This document shows, one piece after another, positions 43,127 through 51,522 of a stretch of 64,000 bases of DNA. How positions within the stretch are numbered: the stretch's first letter is position 1; every line of letters begins with the position of its first letter. The notes under the pieces are model-generated. The model was given only the letters and a program-made list of their open reading frames with translations, had not been told where the DNA came from and made no database searches. The translations under genes and the position numbers were made by a program. The DNA comes from Deltaproteobacteria bacterium (GTDB taxonomy: Bacteria; Desulfobacterota_D; UBA1144; Nemesobacterales; UBA2774), in assembly GCA_029262275.1 (NCBI GenBank), contig JAJCZS010000021.1, positions 1 to 64,000 on the forward strand, read 5' to 3'.

Positions 43127-44616
43127 TCCCTCAACATTTTAGTCCGTGAGCTTGTTCCCGAATTTAAGAGTATCGAAACTATTCCTATTGTGGCTAGATT
43201 AGCCGCCAGTCCCCAGAGCCCAGCGTGGAAACCCCAAGGTCTATCAGATTCTAATATCCCCTCCCAGTCTCCAAACATAATAGTGAAAGTAACTATAACT
43301 CCTACTATAAGTCCTGAGAGCACTGCTCGTTTATGAAGATTTTTAATATTCAGCCCCAACAGAATTGCAGGAGCTACCTGGCAAAGTATCTCAAGCTTTA
43401 TTTCCATAAGTCGCCATATGGTTTGGGGGAGTTGTATGGCTAGATAGGCCATAACGGCCATTATAACCCACGAAAATAATTTCCCCATATAGGTGAGATG
43501 ATGTTGTGATGAGTTTGGCTTTAGAGGCCTATAGAGGTCCTGAGTAAATAGAGACGAGATTGCTAGTAGTGCCGAGTCTACAGTTGACATTATCGCTGCA
43601 ACCGCAGCAGTAATAAATAAAATTATTACAAGTTCGATCCCAGGGATATTCTTTGCTATATCACTAAGTAAGATAAGGGTTATCTGCTCACTCCCGTCTC
43701 TACTGAGACCAGGCATCTGAGTGCTGCCAACGATTCCAATTACTACAATAAAAAAAGTGGTAACAAGCGGCATAAACACCATTACTTGCAACGAGCGTTT
43801 TAGTGTCCTTTCATCTTTTGCTGCATATATACGTTGTATGGCTTGCGGGTATATAGAGATTCCAAACAGCACAATCAGCAGAGTGCTCAGCCAGAGCCTC
43901 TTCTCTTCCCATGTGGGCGGAGCCCAGGTTTGAGGGTTTGTAGTAACGAAATATTCTGCAGTCTTTGTAAGTCCTCCGTATTGATATTCAATTGCTATGA
44001 ATATTAGAGCGCATCCTAGGAGTAAGATGACCCCTTGTATAACATCAGTCCATGCGACGCTTCTTAGACCACCCAGAGTCTCATATATGACCATGATTAA
44101 AGAAAGCGCAAGCACGCCATAGACAAATGGGATTTGCCCACCGGTGGATGCCTCTACAATGTGGCCTATGGCTTTTAAATTAGTCAGGATAAAATTCCCT
44201 AGTGCTAGAATTAGAAGAATGACAGCAATTACTGTTAAAACTCTGGAGTTATAGCGGTGCTGAATATAATCACCTACGGTTATGAATTTTAGCTTCCTAG
44301 ATAGTCTGTAGAGTTTGGGTGCAAACAGCAGATATCCACCTATAACTGACATCATAAAGGCCACTGTAACCAAAACAGTATAGCCCTCTCTGTAAGCCCT
44401 TCCCGCATATCCAACGATGGTGTTGCCGCTGTACTGTGTAGCGTAGAGAGTAAGGAAGAGAACAAAGAAACCCATGTTTCTACCAGCCAAGTAGAAGTCA
44501 GAGAGGGAATCCTCTTTTCGTTTTATTCTTCCCAAAAATCCTATGAGTATTAAAGAGCCCAGGTATATACCCATAAAAATGATGCCGCCTGAGCTAAGCA
44601 AGGGGGCATTATTCAT
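43123..44616 (-). CDS. Sodium:solute symporter (SSS family)
   Basis: A 497-residue membrane carrier with about 13 TM segments. SSS features are the N-terminal DFYLAGRNMGFF, the sodium-site region ATQYSGNTIVGYAG, and GGLRSVAWTDVIQG in TM5-6. Such carriers import sugars, amino acids or organic acids; the substrate cannot be told. Its ATG overlaps by 4 bases the stop of a small membrane gene at 44613, the classic arrangement of an SSS carrier with its short accessory subunit. Confidence 0.92.
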   Translation of the reverse strand: MNNAPLLSSGGIIFMGIYLGSLILIGFLGRIKRKEDSLSDFYLAGRNMGFFVLFLTLYATQYSGNTIVGYAGRAYREGYTVLVTVAFMMSVIGGYLLFAPKLYRLSRKLKFITVGDYIQHRYNSRVLTVIAVILLILALGNFILTNLKAIGHIVEASTGGQIPFVYGVLALSLIMVIYETLGGLRSVAWTDVIQGVILLLGCALIFIAIEYQYGGLTKTAEYFVTTNPQTWAPPTWEEKRLWLSTLLIVLFGISIYPQAIQRIYAAKDERTLKRSLQVMVFMPLVTTFFIVVIGIVGSTQMPGLSRDGSEQITLILLSDIAKNIPGIELVIILFITAAVAAIMSTVDSALLAISSLFTQDLYRPLKPNSSQHHLTYMGKLFSWVIMAVMAYLAIQLPQTIWRLMEIKLEILCQVAPAILLGLNIKNLHKRAVLSGLIVGVIVTFTIMFGDWEGILESDRPWGFHAGLWGLAANLATIGIVSILLNSGTSSRTKMLRD

Positions 44617-44834
44617 AGCGAGTTTTCCTCACTATCATTTTCATCAGCTAAAACTTTCCAATAGCGCCCAAGAAGTAGTGCAATAATCACTGCATAAAGC
44701 ACTGTCATGCATAAGCTGTATATAGCCCAAAGAGGGAAACCTAAGACAATAGCTCCATTAAAATCTGTAAAAAACCAGGGCACAGTCATGATTAATGCAA
44801 TAAATGAAATCAGAAAAATTTTAAATCTAGTAAT
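44613..44834 (-). CDS. Small accessory subunit of the sodium symporter, apparent ATT start
   Basis: A short gene of 73 codons plus stop. The protein has two hydrophobic segments (FKIFLISFIALIMTVPWFF and LYAVIIALLLG) with NGAIVLGFPLWAIYS between and a polar acidic tail, the layout of DUF3311/DUF997-type small subunits paired with SSS carriers. The first ATG (44789, 58 residues) would remove the first TM. Reading back, the only codon at correct distance from AGGAG (44846-44842) is ATT at 44834, seven bases on. An in-frame TAA further up closes the frame. The stop overlaps the carrier start as ATGA, so translation is coupled. Confidence 0.75.
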   Translation of the reverse strand: MTRFKIFLISFIALIMTVPWFFTDFNGAIVLGFPLWAIYSLCMTVLYAVIIALLLGRYWKVLADENDSEENSL

Positions 44835-44956
44835 TGTTCTGCTCCTAATCTCTCTTTAATATGCCGATATGTCTTGCATTTTTTGCTAACTTACTTTAAA
44901 TTTCCTATGTAATTTTAAATACTAAAATTATTCATAAATTATTGGGAGGCTATAGC

Positions 44957-46366
44957 ATGGCTAAGAAGAGTAACGGCAAAAGTAAAAATGGAAAAGGGAA
45001 AGGGGAATTTAAATTACCAAAGAGATATGAACAAGCACTGAAGTATCCATTGTTTGATTCAATCTTCAATCGTCGTTCAAGACGTTTTGGTTTAGGAATG
45101 GACCTTCCCGATCAAACGCTCGGTTTTAAATCCAATTACGATCCTGTACCTCTTGAAGAACTTGACGAGGCTTTACTCGCATGGTCCGGAACAGGGCTCA
45201 CGGGTTTATGTCTTGCCGACTTACCTCCTGAGACAGGGATTGACCTTCTTTGCCAATGGACAGGTCGTACCTGGCCATCAGCCTGTAACAATCATGGAAC
45301 AGAACTCTTTTTCACCAATGATGAGGGTCTATACCATATAGATGTAAAACATATGCTTCCTAAAAACCATGAACTCGATATGTTCTTTAAAATGAGCCGC
45401 AATGAAAGGATGGAGCGCGTATTAGAGCTTTACAGAGAAAGTCTTGTTAAGCTAGAAGACGGAAGGGCAGATCTGCCGGATCGTATGCCCGGGCTTTTTA
45501 ATTTCAACGAGTGGAATACTAATAAACCTGGCACTTCAGTATATATACCTGTGACTGACATTACAGAGGAATATCTGAACTTGCTTCATCTCTATTGCAG
45601 TAACACCTATGGATTTACTATTATTGATGACCTAACAGGTAAACCTGCTGGTGTTAGCAAGTGGATAAAGAAAGGCAGATTAAAAGATAGCGTTAAAATG
45701 TCTTTGTTTGATCTTGAGTCAAGAGTGTTAACCGGTCTAAACGTGGAGCAGGCATTTATATGTCAGAACATGAGTCTAGCTTTGCAAGCACTTGGTCTTG
45801 CCGGCTGGACATTTAGCGGATTTATTCCAAGGTTTGCTCTTGGTGCAGCACCTGATTTATTCAAGGGCCTAGGTTTTAATTTTGTACAGCCCAAGAAAGG
45901 AGTCCTCAATCCCCCAGCTACTATTCCTGTGGGACTTGATGGAGTCTTTCAAGGCTACTGTCCTCCTTACTATAAGAATATGGATGAGGCGATTGATGCG
46001 TTTCATGAGCACAAAAATGCTAACTGGGAATCGACTAAACCTTTCCCATATACAGAAGCGGATAAACATCTAATGAGAGCTCCTCAGCCTACAGAGACAA
46101 CTAAACAAATTGTGAAAGACGTTGCCAATTATATTTATGATACTTATGGCAGATTCCCTGCATTTGTTGATCCTATGTATATGCGTCTTGTGTTCCAGGC
46201 AATGAATATTGATACGGAGTTTTATGATGAGCATTATCCTAAAGGCTCCTATTCTGATATTCATAAGGAAAGATTTGAACATAACACAGGACAGGCTAAA
46301 AAGGGAAAGAAAGTAGTAAAGAAAAAAGCTAAAAAGGGTACTGGAAAGAAAGGCGCACGGGCTTAA
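44957..46366 (+). CDS. Nitroreductase-superfamily-like protein with Lys-rich tails
   Basis: A 469-residue protein; the ATG at 44957 has GGGAGG seven bases before it, while the upstream in-frame TTG (44942) overlaps that site. The body looks like the nitroreductase fold: FNRRSRRFGLG near the start, then PVPLEELDEALLAWSGTG, and late in the chain QNMSLALQALGLAGWTF. Most of the middle I cannot match. Both ends are strongly basic: AKKSNGKSKNGKGKG at the N-terminus and a C-terminal run of KK-rich AlgP/H1-like repeats. The tails suggest binding to nucleic acid or acidic surfaces. It is followed by an HU/IHF gene with its own promoter. Family assignment is tentative. Confidence 0.55.
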   Translation: MAKKSNGKSKNGKGKGEFKLPKRYEQALKYPLFDSIFNRRSRRFGLGMDLPDQTLGFKSNYDPVPLEELDEALLAWSGTGLTGLCLADLPPETGIDLLCQWTGRTWPSACNNHGTELFFTNDEGLYHIDVKHMLPKNHELDMFFKMSRNERMERVLELYRESLVKLEDGRADLPDRMPGLFNFNEWNTNKPGTSVYIPVTDITEEYLNLLHLYCSNTYGFTIIDDLTGKPAGVSKWIKKGRLKDSVKMSLFDLESRVLTGLNVEQAFICQNMSLALQALGLAGWTFSGFIPRFALGAAPDLFKGLGFNFVQPKKGVLNPPATIPVGLDGVFQGYCPPYYKNMDEAIDAFHEHKNANWESTKPFPYTEADKHLMRAPQPTETTKQIVKDVANYIYDTYGRFPAFVDPMYMRLVFQAMNIDTEFYDEHYPKGSYSDIHKERFEHNTGQAKKGKKVVKKKAKKGTGKKGARA

Positions 46367-46414
46367 TTTCTCAATTGCAAGTGTTTAAAAATTGTTGTAA
46401 CTATCATATAACAC

Positions 46415-46443
46415 TTGACAAACATTTGAAAATTATCTAAAGT
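46415..46443 (+). promoter_or_regulatory. Promoter of the HU/IHF gene
   Basis: A consensus TTGACA (46415-46420) and TAAAGT (46438-46443) are spaced by 17 bases and lie 55 bases before the ATG at 46498. Confidence 0.5.
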
Positions 46444-46497
46444 GCATTTGGGATGGGTATTTTTTAGACTCACTTTAATTTGGATGGGGGTCATTGC

Positions 46498-46779
46498 ATG
46501 AAACGATCAGATATTGAAAAAGAGTTGGCCGAAAAATTTAATTTACAACCTTCACAATCAGAGCAGATACTCGATACTATTATTGAGCATATGACAGAAG
46601 TGCTTGAGAATGATGGCAGGATTGAGATAAGAGGGTTCGGGAGCTTCTTTACGAAGAGTTATGGATCCTATGAGGGCCGCAATCCTAGAACTGGTGATAA
46701 AGTAACAGTTTCATCGAAAAAACTGCCTCACTTTAGACCGAGCCGTGAATTAATTGGCAAACTTAACGACGAAGACTAA
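46498..46779 (+). CDS. HU/IHF-family DNA-bending protein
   Basis: A 93-residue nucleoid protein that bends DNA as a dimer. The ATG at 46498 follows GGGGG by seven bases. The core is RIEIRGFGSF followed by the DNA-binding arm GRNPRTGDKV with the intercalating proline, then KKLPHFRPSRELIGKLN. The arm and the C-terminal FRPSREL are closer to IHF-beta than to HU. An IHF-type protein would fit the sigma-54 systems in the window. Confidence 0.92.
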   Translation: MKRSDIEKELAEKFNLQPSQSEQILDTIIEHMTEVLENDGRIEIRGFGSFFTKSYGSYEGRNPRTGDKVTVSSKKLPHFRPSRELIGKLNDED

Positions 46780-46885
46780 TAGCTTTTTAATAAGAAGAAG
46801 TATCTATTGTTAGATCTATCGGTATGCGCCTAGAGTAAAATAGGCAAATTGACAATTCTCCCCTTTTTGATAGCATTAATTTTCT

Positions 46886-47455
46886 ATGCCAAAGCTTAAA
46901 ATTCTTACATATCCTGACTCCACACTCAGGAAAAAATGCGATCCGGTTGAAGAGATAGACGACGATCTCATTCAGCTCCTAGATGATATGGCCGATACTA
47001 TGTATGAGGCCCCTGGAATAGGTCTAGCTGCTCCTCAGGTGGGTGTTACAAAGAGGGTTCTCGTAGCTGATATAAAACCAAGAGAACGAATTAACGAACC
47101 TGAAGAGGAGGAGGAAATTTTATTGCCTCCTGATAGAACTGAGCTCATAGAGCTGATTAACCCTGAAATAGTATTCTCAGATGGTGAGATCGTAGGAGAA
47201 GAAGGGTGTTTGAGTATCCCAGGGTTTGTGAGTGATGTGAAAAGGAAGTATGAAGTGGTTGTGGAAGGCTATAACCGAGATGGGGAGCTTATAGAAATTA
47301 AATGTGAGGATCTACTTGCTAGAGTATTTCAGCATGAAATTGACCACCTTGATGGAATACTATTTATTGATAGACTGGGCCGACTCAAAAGGGAGCTTCT
47401 AAAAAAGAAGATTGACAAAGCTCTTGGAAAAGAAGAGAAATCCTCTGTTTTATAA
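46886..47455 (+). CDS. def: Peptide deformylase with acidic insertion
   Basis: A 189-residue metalloenzyme that removes formyl groups from new proteins. All three motifs are present: GIGLAAPQVG, EEGCLSIPG and QHEIDHLDG with metal ligands Cys, His, His. Between motifs 1 and 2 is an extra acidic stretch (PEEEEEILLPPD, about residues 73-84) not found in short bacterial deformylases. The rest is regular and activity is expected. Confidence 0.93.
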   Translation: MPKLKILTYPDSTLRKKCDPVEEIDDDLIQLLDDMADTMYEAPGIGLAAPQVGVTKRVLVADIKPRERINEPEEEEEILLPPDRTELIELINPEIVFSDGEIVGEEGCLSIPGFVSDVKRKYEVVVEGYNRDGELIEIKCEDLLARVFQHEIDHLDGILFIDRLGRLKRELLKKKIDKALGKEEKSSVL

Positions 47456-47511
47456 AACCTACTATTTCTCTACCTAGACAACATCTGCCTTATTCCTTAT
47501 TATTAAGCCCC

Positions 47512-48663
47512 ATGCCGTCTAAGCTTTCAGAGGAATTATCACCTTTCTATGTAATGGATGTGTTAGAGAGGGCCAAAGAAATAGAGGCCTCGGGAAAGAG
47601 CGTTATACATTTTGAGGTAGGTGAGCCTGACTTTGACACACCCGAAGTCATATCAGAAGAAGCTATTAAGTCCATACAAGAAGGCGATACCAAATACACT
47701 CACAGCCTTGGGATACCTGAGCTTAGAGAAGCGGTCTCTGAGAACTACCGAAAGAATTATGCTGTAGATATAGATCCCAGCACGGTAGTTGTTACAATGG
47801 GCAGCTCTCCTGCTCTATATCTCTCAATAATCTCTTTAATAGAACCTGGAGATGAGGTTCTCATTACAGACCCTCATTACGCCTGCTACCCTCAGATAAT
47901 TAAAATCGCAGGAGGGGTTCCCAAAACATTTAGGATTTATGAGGATGAAGGATTTCAAATAAGTGTAGATAGATTGAAAGAGGCCATCACGCCAAAAACA
48001 AGGGCTATTTTAATCAATTCCCCAGCCAACCCTACGGGTGTTGTTTTGGAACCTGAGGTTATGAAAGAAATAGCAGAGCTAGGGATATTTATAATATCGG
48101 ATGAGATATATCATGGGCTCGTGTACAAAGGCAAAGCCAGAACTATTTACGAGGTGACTGATAAAGCTTTTGCTGTAAATGGATTTTCTAAATTCTACTC
48201 TATGACAGGTTGGAGACTCGGGTATCTTATAGCACCTAAAGATTTTGTTAGACCTATTCAGAAGCTTCAACAGAATTTGTTTATATCGCCCAATGCATTT
48301 GTCCAGAGAGCTGGGGTTCAAGCTTTAGTAAAAGCACAGAAGGATGCCCTGGATATGGCTGAGCTCTTTAATGAAAGAAGAAAAATTATGATTGAAGGTA
48401 TAAAAGAGCTTGGATTCAAAATTGATAGCGAACCACAAGGAGCTTTCTATTTGTTTGTTGATGCTAGCAAAATAAATCCTAATTCGCATGAATTGGCATT
48501 TGATATTTTAGAGAACGCTCATGTTGCAGTAACCCCCGGAGTGGATTTTGGAGAGGGTGGAGAAGGGTATTTACGGTTTTCATATGCAACTTCTATTTCT
48601 AACATCAAAGAAGGTATGAGAAGGCTGGGCAAATATATTAATCAAAAAGGCATTACTTTATGA
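47512..48663 (+). CDS. PLP-dependent class I aminotransferase
   Basis: A 383-residue fold-type I transaminase of the aspartate aminotransferase superfamily. Seen are YTHSLGIPELREAV, the substrate loop NSPANPTGVV, the PLP-binding SDEIYHGLVY, the Schiff-base Lys in NGFSKFYSMTGWRLGY, and a conserved Arg in LRFSYA. Amino donor specificity is unclear. The stop overlaps the start of the PGK-like gene by 4 bases, which ties it to the glycolytic operon. Confidence 0.88.
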   Translation: MPSKLSEELSPFYVMDVLERAKEIEASGKSVIHFEVGEPDFDTPEVISEEAIKSIQEGDTKYTHSLGIPELREAVSENYRKNYAVDIDPSTVVVTMGSSPALYLSIISLIEPGDEVLITDPHYACYPQIIKIAGGVPKTFRIYEDEGFQISVDRLKEAITPKTRAILINSPANPTGVVLEPEVMKEIAELGIFIISDEIYHGLVYKGKARTIYEVTDKAFAVNGFSKFYSMTGWRLGYLIAPKDFVRPIQKLQQNLFISPNAFVQRAGVQALVKAQKDALDMAELFNERRKIMIEGIKELGFKIDSEPQGAFYLFVDASKINPNSHELAFDILENAHVAVTPGVDFGEGGEGYLRFSYATSISNIKEGMRRLGKYINQKGITL

Positions 48664-49853
48664 AACTACCTTCCATTGCAGAAATAGATATAGCCGACAA
48701 AAGTGTCTTTATAAGGGCAGATTTTGATGTGCCACTTAGTAAGGAAGGCGAAGTTCTAAATAACAATAAAATATTAAATGTGCTTCCTACTATAAGATAT
48801 GCCTTGGGTCAAAAGGCAAAGGTAATAATTGGCTCTAATATAGGCAAGCCTGGAGGTAGATATAATCAAAAATTCAGTCTTGAGCCAGTTGGTAGAGTCT
48901 TATCCGAGACCTTGGGTGTGGAAATATTTTTCCCTGACAATTCTATTGGAGAGGCGGTTAAGAAAATTGGGTCTGATATGCAGCCAGGCCAAATTATGCT
49001 TCTTGAGAACTTGGAATTTCAAAAAGGAGAATTAGAGAATAGCTCGGAGTTTGCTAAAAAGCTTGCAGAGTGTGCAGACATCTATGTGAATGAAGCATTC
49101 TCGCTGTCTAATAAGACTACAGCTTCTCTAAGTAGTATTTGTGGATACTTTGAGAAACTATGTGTAGGTTTCCAATTCAAGAAGGAGATTGAAAATTTAG
49201 ATCGTATTAGAAACCCGGAGAGGCCTTTTACAGCAATTTTCGGGGGCGACAATGTATCAGAAAAGCTGAATCTTATGGATAGTATGCTAGAAAGTGTCGA
49301 CACTGTTATTGTTGGCGGGGTTATAGCAAACACTTTCTTAAATGTGCTTAGTGGGGAAACTGGTACATCTACGATAGATAAAACTGCTTTATATAACATT
49401 AAGAGATTTATGTCCTCTGCAGAAACTAGGAATATCAGACTTATCCTTCCTCAAGATATTGTTGCAATTAAAGGGCATTTGAACAATTACCAGAGTTCCT
49501 TTATAATTTCTGGCGGTCGTATGCCTGAGGATATGCAGGTTGTTGATATGGGACCCGCTACACAGGCTGATTATGAAAGCAGATTGGCTAAAGCCAAGAC
49601 GATTCTTTGGACTGGCCCCATGGGCATTTGTGAGGACTCTGAGTTTAAAAAGGGCACGCAATCTCTTGCGAAAGTATTAGCCAAATCAGATAGTTTCAAT
49701 GTGATTATTGGGCAAGATACTATAGACATAGCCCTTGAATCAATCGAAGATTTGGGAAGAAGCCATATTTCCTACGGTGGGCAAACAGCATTAGAATATA
49801 TAATGGGCCAAAAATTGCCTGCTATGGAAGCTATGGAAGAGCGAATTAAATGA
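48660..49853 (+). CDS. Divergent phosphoglycerate kinase homologue lacking substrate-site residues
   Basis: A 397-residue protein that aligns end to end with phosphoglycerate kinase (RADFDVPLS, LENLEFQKGE, ILWTGPMGICE, LPAMEAMEERIK). Compared with E. coli PGK the substrate basic patch is changed: the Arg in ARI is Lys37, HLGRP is NIGKP (Asn60, Lys63), ENVRF is ENLEF (Glu119), AHRAQAS is SNKTTAS (Asn151, Lys152), and the Asn of LNVP is Asp23. The nucleotide loop GGSKVS reads GGDNVS, and GGGDT reads IGQDT. It overlaps tpiA by 4 bases, the normal pgk place, but no gap gene precedes it. It may be a repurposed or inactive paralogue, or an enzyme with altered chemistry. Confidence 0.85.
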   Translation: MKLPSIAEIDIADKSVFIRADFDVPLSKEGEVLNNNKILNVLPTIRYALGQKAKVIIGSNIGKPGGRYNQKFSLEPVGRVLSETLGVEIFFPDNSIGEAVKKIGSDMQPGQIMLLENLEFQKGELENSSEFAKKLAECADIYVNEAFSLSNKTTASLSSICGYFEKLCVGFQFKKEIENLDRIRNPERPFTAIFGGDNVSEKLNLMDSMLESVDTVIVGGVIANTFLNVLSGETGTSTIDKTALYNIKRFMSSAETRNIRLILPQDIVAIKGHLNNYQSSFIISGGRMPEDMQVVDMGPATQADYESRLAKAKTILWTGPMGICEDSEFKKGTQSLAKVLAKSDSFNVIIGQDTIDIALESIEDLGRSHISYGGQTALEYIMGQKLPAMEAMEERIK

Positions 49854-50608
49854 AGAGGAATATGATAGCGGGAAATTGGAAAATGAATATGCTCCGCCAT
49901 GAGGCAAGCGAGCTTACTCAAAATATTATCTCTGGAGTAGCTGCTCTAACTCACGATATTGATATTCTACTTGCTCCACCATATACGTCATTAGATATAG
50001 TCAGAGAACTATTAAATAATACAGAAATAAAGCTTGCAGCTCAGGATGTTTTTTGGGAAGACCGCGGTGCTTATACAGGCGAGATATCTCCAGCTATGCT
50101 TATTGATGCTGGGTGTGAGTGGACAATCATAGGTCACTCGGAGAGAAGAGGGATTCTTGGTGAGACAGACTCCGTTGTTAGAAAAAAGATTAAGGCTTCA
50201 CTTGAGGACGGACTAAACGTAATAGTATGTGTCGGAGAAACCCTAGAGCAAAGAGAAGAGGGTAAAACTATACAGATTGTTACATCTCAAGTTGAAAGTG
50301 CACTTAAGGATTTAGAGCTTAATGACATGGCTAGCTTTGTCATAGCATATGAACCTATATGGGCAATTGGTACAGGGAAAAATGCGACTCCAGAGGAAGC
50401 TGAACATGTACATGCTACAATTCGTGAAATAACAGGTAATATATTCGGTCAAGATTCTGAACTAATAAGAATCATTTACGGAGGAAGTGTTAACGTAGAT
50501 AATATTGAAGAACTCATCAATATGGATAATATAGACGGTGCACTGATAGGAGGCGCCGGCCTTAATGCTGATTCCTTTGTTAGTATAGTAAAAATTGCAG
50601 GAGAGTAG
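49850..50608 (+). CDS. tpiA: Triosephosphate isomerase
   Basis: A 252-residue TIM-barrel enzyme interconverting dihydroxyacetone phosphate and glyceraldehyde 3-phosphate. All catalytic parts are intact: GNWKMN (Asn, Lys), GHSERR (His), AYEPIWAIGTGK (Glu and the mobile lid) and IIYGGSVN. The ATG overlaps the PGK-like stop by 4 bases, and secG follows 6 bases later. Its intact active site contrasts with its degenerate neighbour. Confidence 0.96.
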   Translation: MKRNMIAGNWKMNMLRHEASELTQNIISGVAALTHDIDILLAPPYTSLDIVRELLNNTEIKLAAQDVFWEDRGAYTGEISPAMLIDAGCEWTIIGHSERRGILGETDSVVRKKIKASLEDGLNVIVCVGETLEQREEGKTIQIVTSQVESALKDLELNDMASFVIAYEPIWAIGTGKNATPEEAEHVHATIREITGNIFGQDSELIRIIYGGSVNVDNIEELINMDNIDGALIGGAGLNADSFVSIVKIAGE

Positions 50609-50614
50609 ATAAAA

Positions 50615-51085
50615 GTGGAACTAATAATATACGCTGTACAGGTTATACATTTAGTAGTCAGTATCCTTCTTATTGTGGTTGTACTTCTTCAACCTGGTAA
50701 GGGTGGAGATCTAGGGTCGGTTTTTGGTGGCGGTGGTGGTGGATCAAGCGAATCTGTTTTCGGAGCAGCAGGCGCAGTTCCGTTTCTCTCTAAGGTAACG
50801 AGAGTGCTAGCGGTTCTATTCTTGCTGAGTTCTCTTACGCTTGGTTATTTTGCAGCCAAAAATGTGAGCTCATCAGTAGTAACTGATATACCGGCTGCTC
50901 AGCAGAGTAGTGAATTTGCTCCATCAGCTGAAGTTACTCAACCCGAGACATCTAGTGAGCAGACTGCTCCAGCCGAGGTAACTCAGGACACAGAAGAATC
51001 TGCACCAGAGGGTGGAGAGGCTTCAGAGTCCGATGCTCCGGCCAATGAAGAACCAGCTCCTGAGAGTAGTCAGGAAACTCAATAA
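50615..51085 (+). CDS. secG: Preprotein translocase SecG with long acidic tail
   Basis: A 156-residue SecG starting at GTG, after a CAGGAGAG site. Two TM segments (about 5-24 and 56-78) flank VVLLQPGKGGDLG and a glycine run GGGGGSSESVFG, the SecG signature. The tail of about 75 residues after TM2 is low-complexity, rich in Glu, Ser, Pro and Ala, as in many SecG proteins, and lies in the cytoplasm or periplasm depending on topology. Following tpiA is the usual gene order. Confidence 0.93.
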   Translation: MELIIYAVQVIHLVVSILLIVVVLLQPGKGGDLGSVFGGGGGGSSESVFGAAGAVPFLSKVTRVLAVLFLLSSLTLGYFAAKNVSSSVVTDIPAAQQSSEFAPSAEVTQPETSSEQTAPAEVTQDTEESAPEGGEASESDAPANEEPAPESSQETQ

Positions 51086-51172
51086 CAGAAATTAGTTTTA
51101 GTAAAGATATGTTGCGTGGGAAAGACCCATTAAGTATATTAACTAAGTATAATTTTTTCGGAGGTATTAACA

Positions 51173-51439
51173 ATGGCATATATAATTGCAGAGCCATGTA
51201 TTGATGTTAAAGATAAAGCGTGTGTTGAGGCGTGCCCTGTAGATTGCATTTACGAGGCCGATAAAATGCTTGTTATTCATCCTGAAGAGTGTATTGATTG
51301 CGGCGCATGCGTAGATCCTTGTCCTGTTGATGCGATTTTTCATGAAGATGAGCTCCCCGAAAAATGGAATGAGTATACAGCTATTAATGCCGATTTTTTT
51401 GAAGGCAAAGAAGGGTTAGAGCCTGCTAGGAAGGACTAA
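51173..51439 (+). CDS. Seven-iron ferredoxin ([3Fe-4S][4Fe-4S])
   Basis: An 88-residue ferredoxin. Cysteines at 9, 17, 21, 25, 40, 43, 46 and 50 give the C-x7-C-x3-CPVDC pattern of Azotobacter/Thermus seven-iron ferredoxins, where the first site holds [3Fe-4S] and the second [4Fe-4S]. [20 protein letters not shown] and [12 protein letters not shown] are the motifs. It carries low-potential electrons in the cytoplasm. GGAGG precedes the ATG, and a strong terminator follows. Confidence 0.95.
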   Translation: MAYIIAEPCIDVKDKACVEACPVDCIYEADKMLVIHPEECIDCGACVDPCPVDAIFHEDELPEKWNEYTAINADFFEGKEGLEPARKD

Positions 51440-51472
51440 ATCTGCCTAGAATAAACAAATTGCAAATAAACC

Positions 51473-51507
51473 AAAAGGGGATATGTCCAAGGCATATCCC
51501 CTTTTTT
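51473..51507 (+). terminator. Strong intrinsic terminator after ferredoxin
   Basis: AAAAGGGGATATG (51473-51485) pairs perfectly over 13 bases with CATATCCCCTTTT (51493-51505) around a 7-base loop, with a run of six T from 51502. The next start codon (nth, 51523) is only about 16 bases away. Confidence 0.95.
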
Positions 51508-51522
51508 ATTTCGTGAGCTAAG

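Noticed and set aside
44613-44789. Shorter version of the symporter subunit starting at the internal ATG (58 residues)
   Set aside because: It would cut off the first hydrophobic helix and has no ribosome site; the ATT at 44834 has AGGAG at seven bases.
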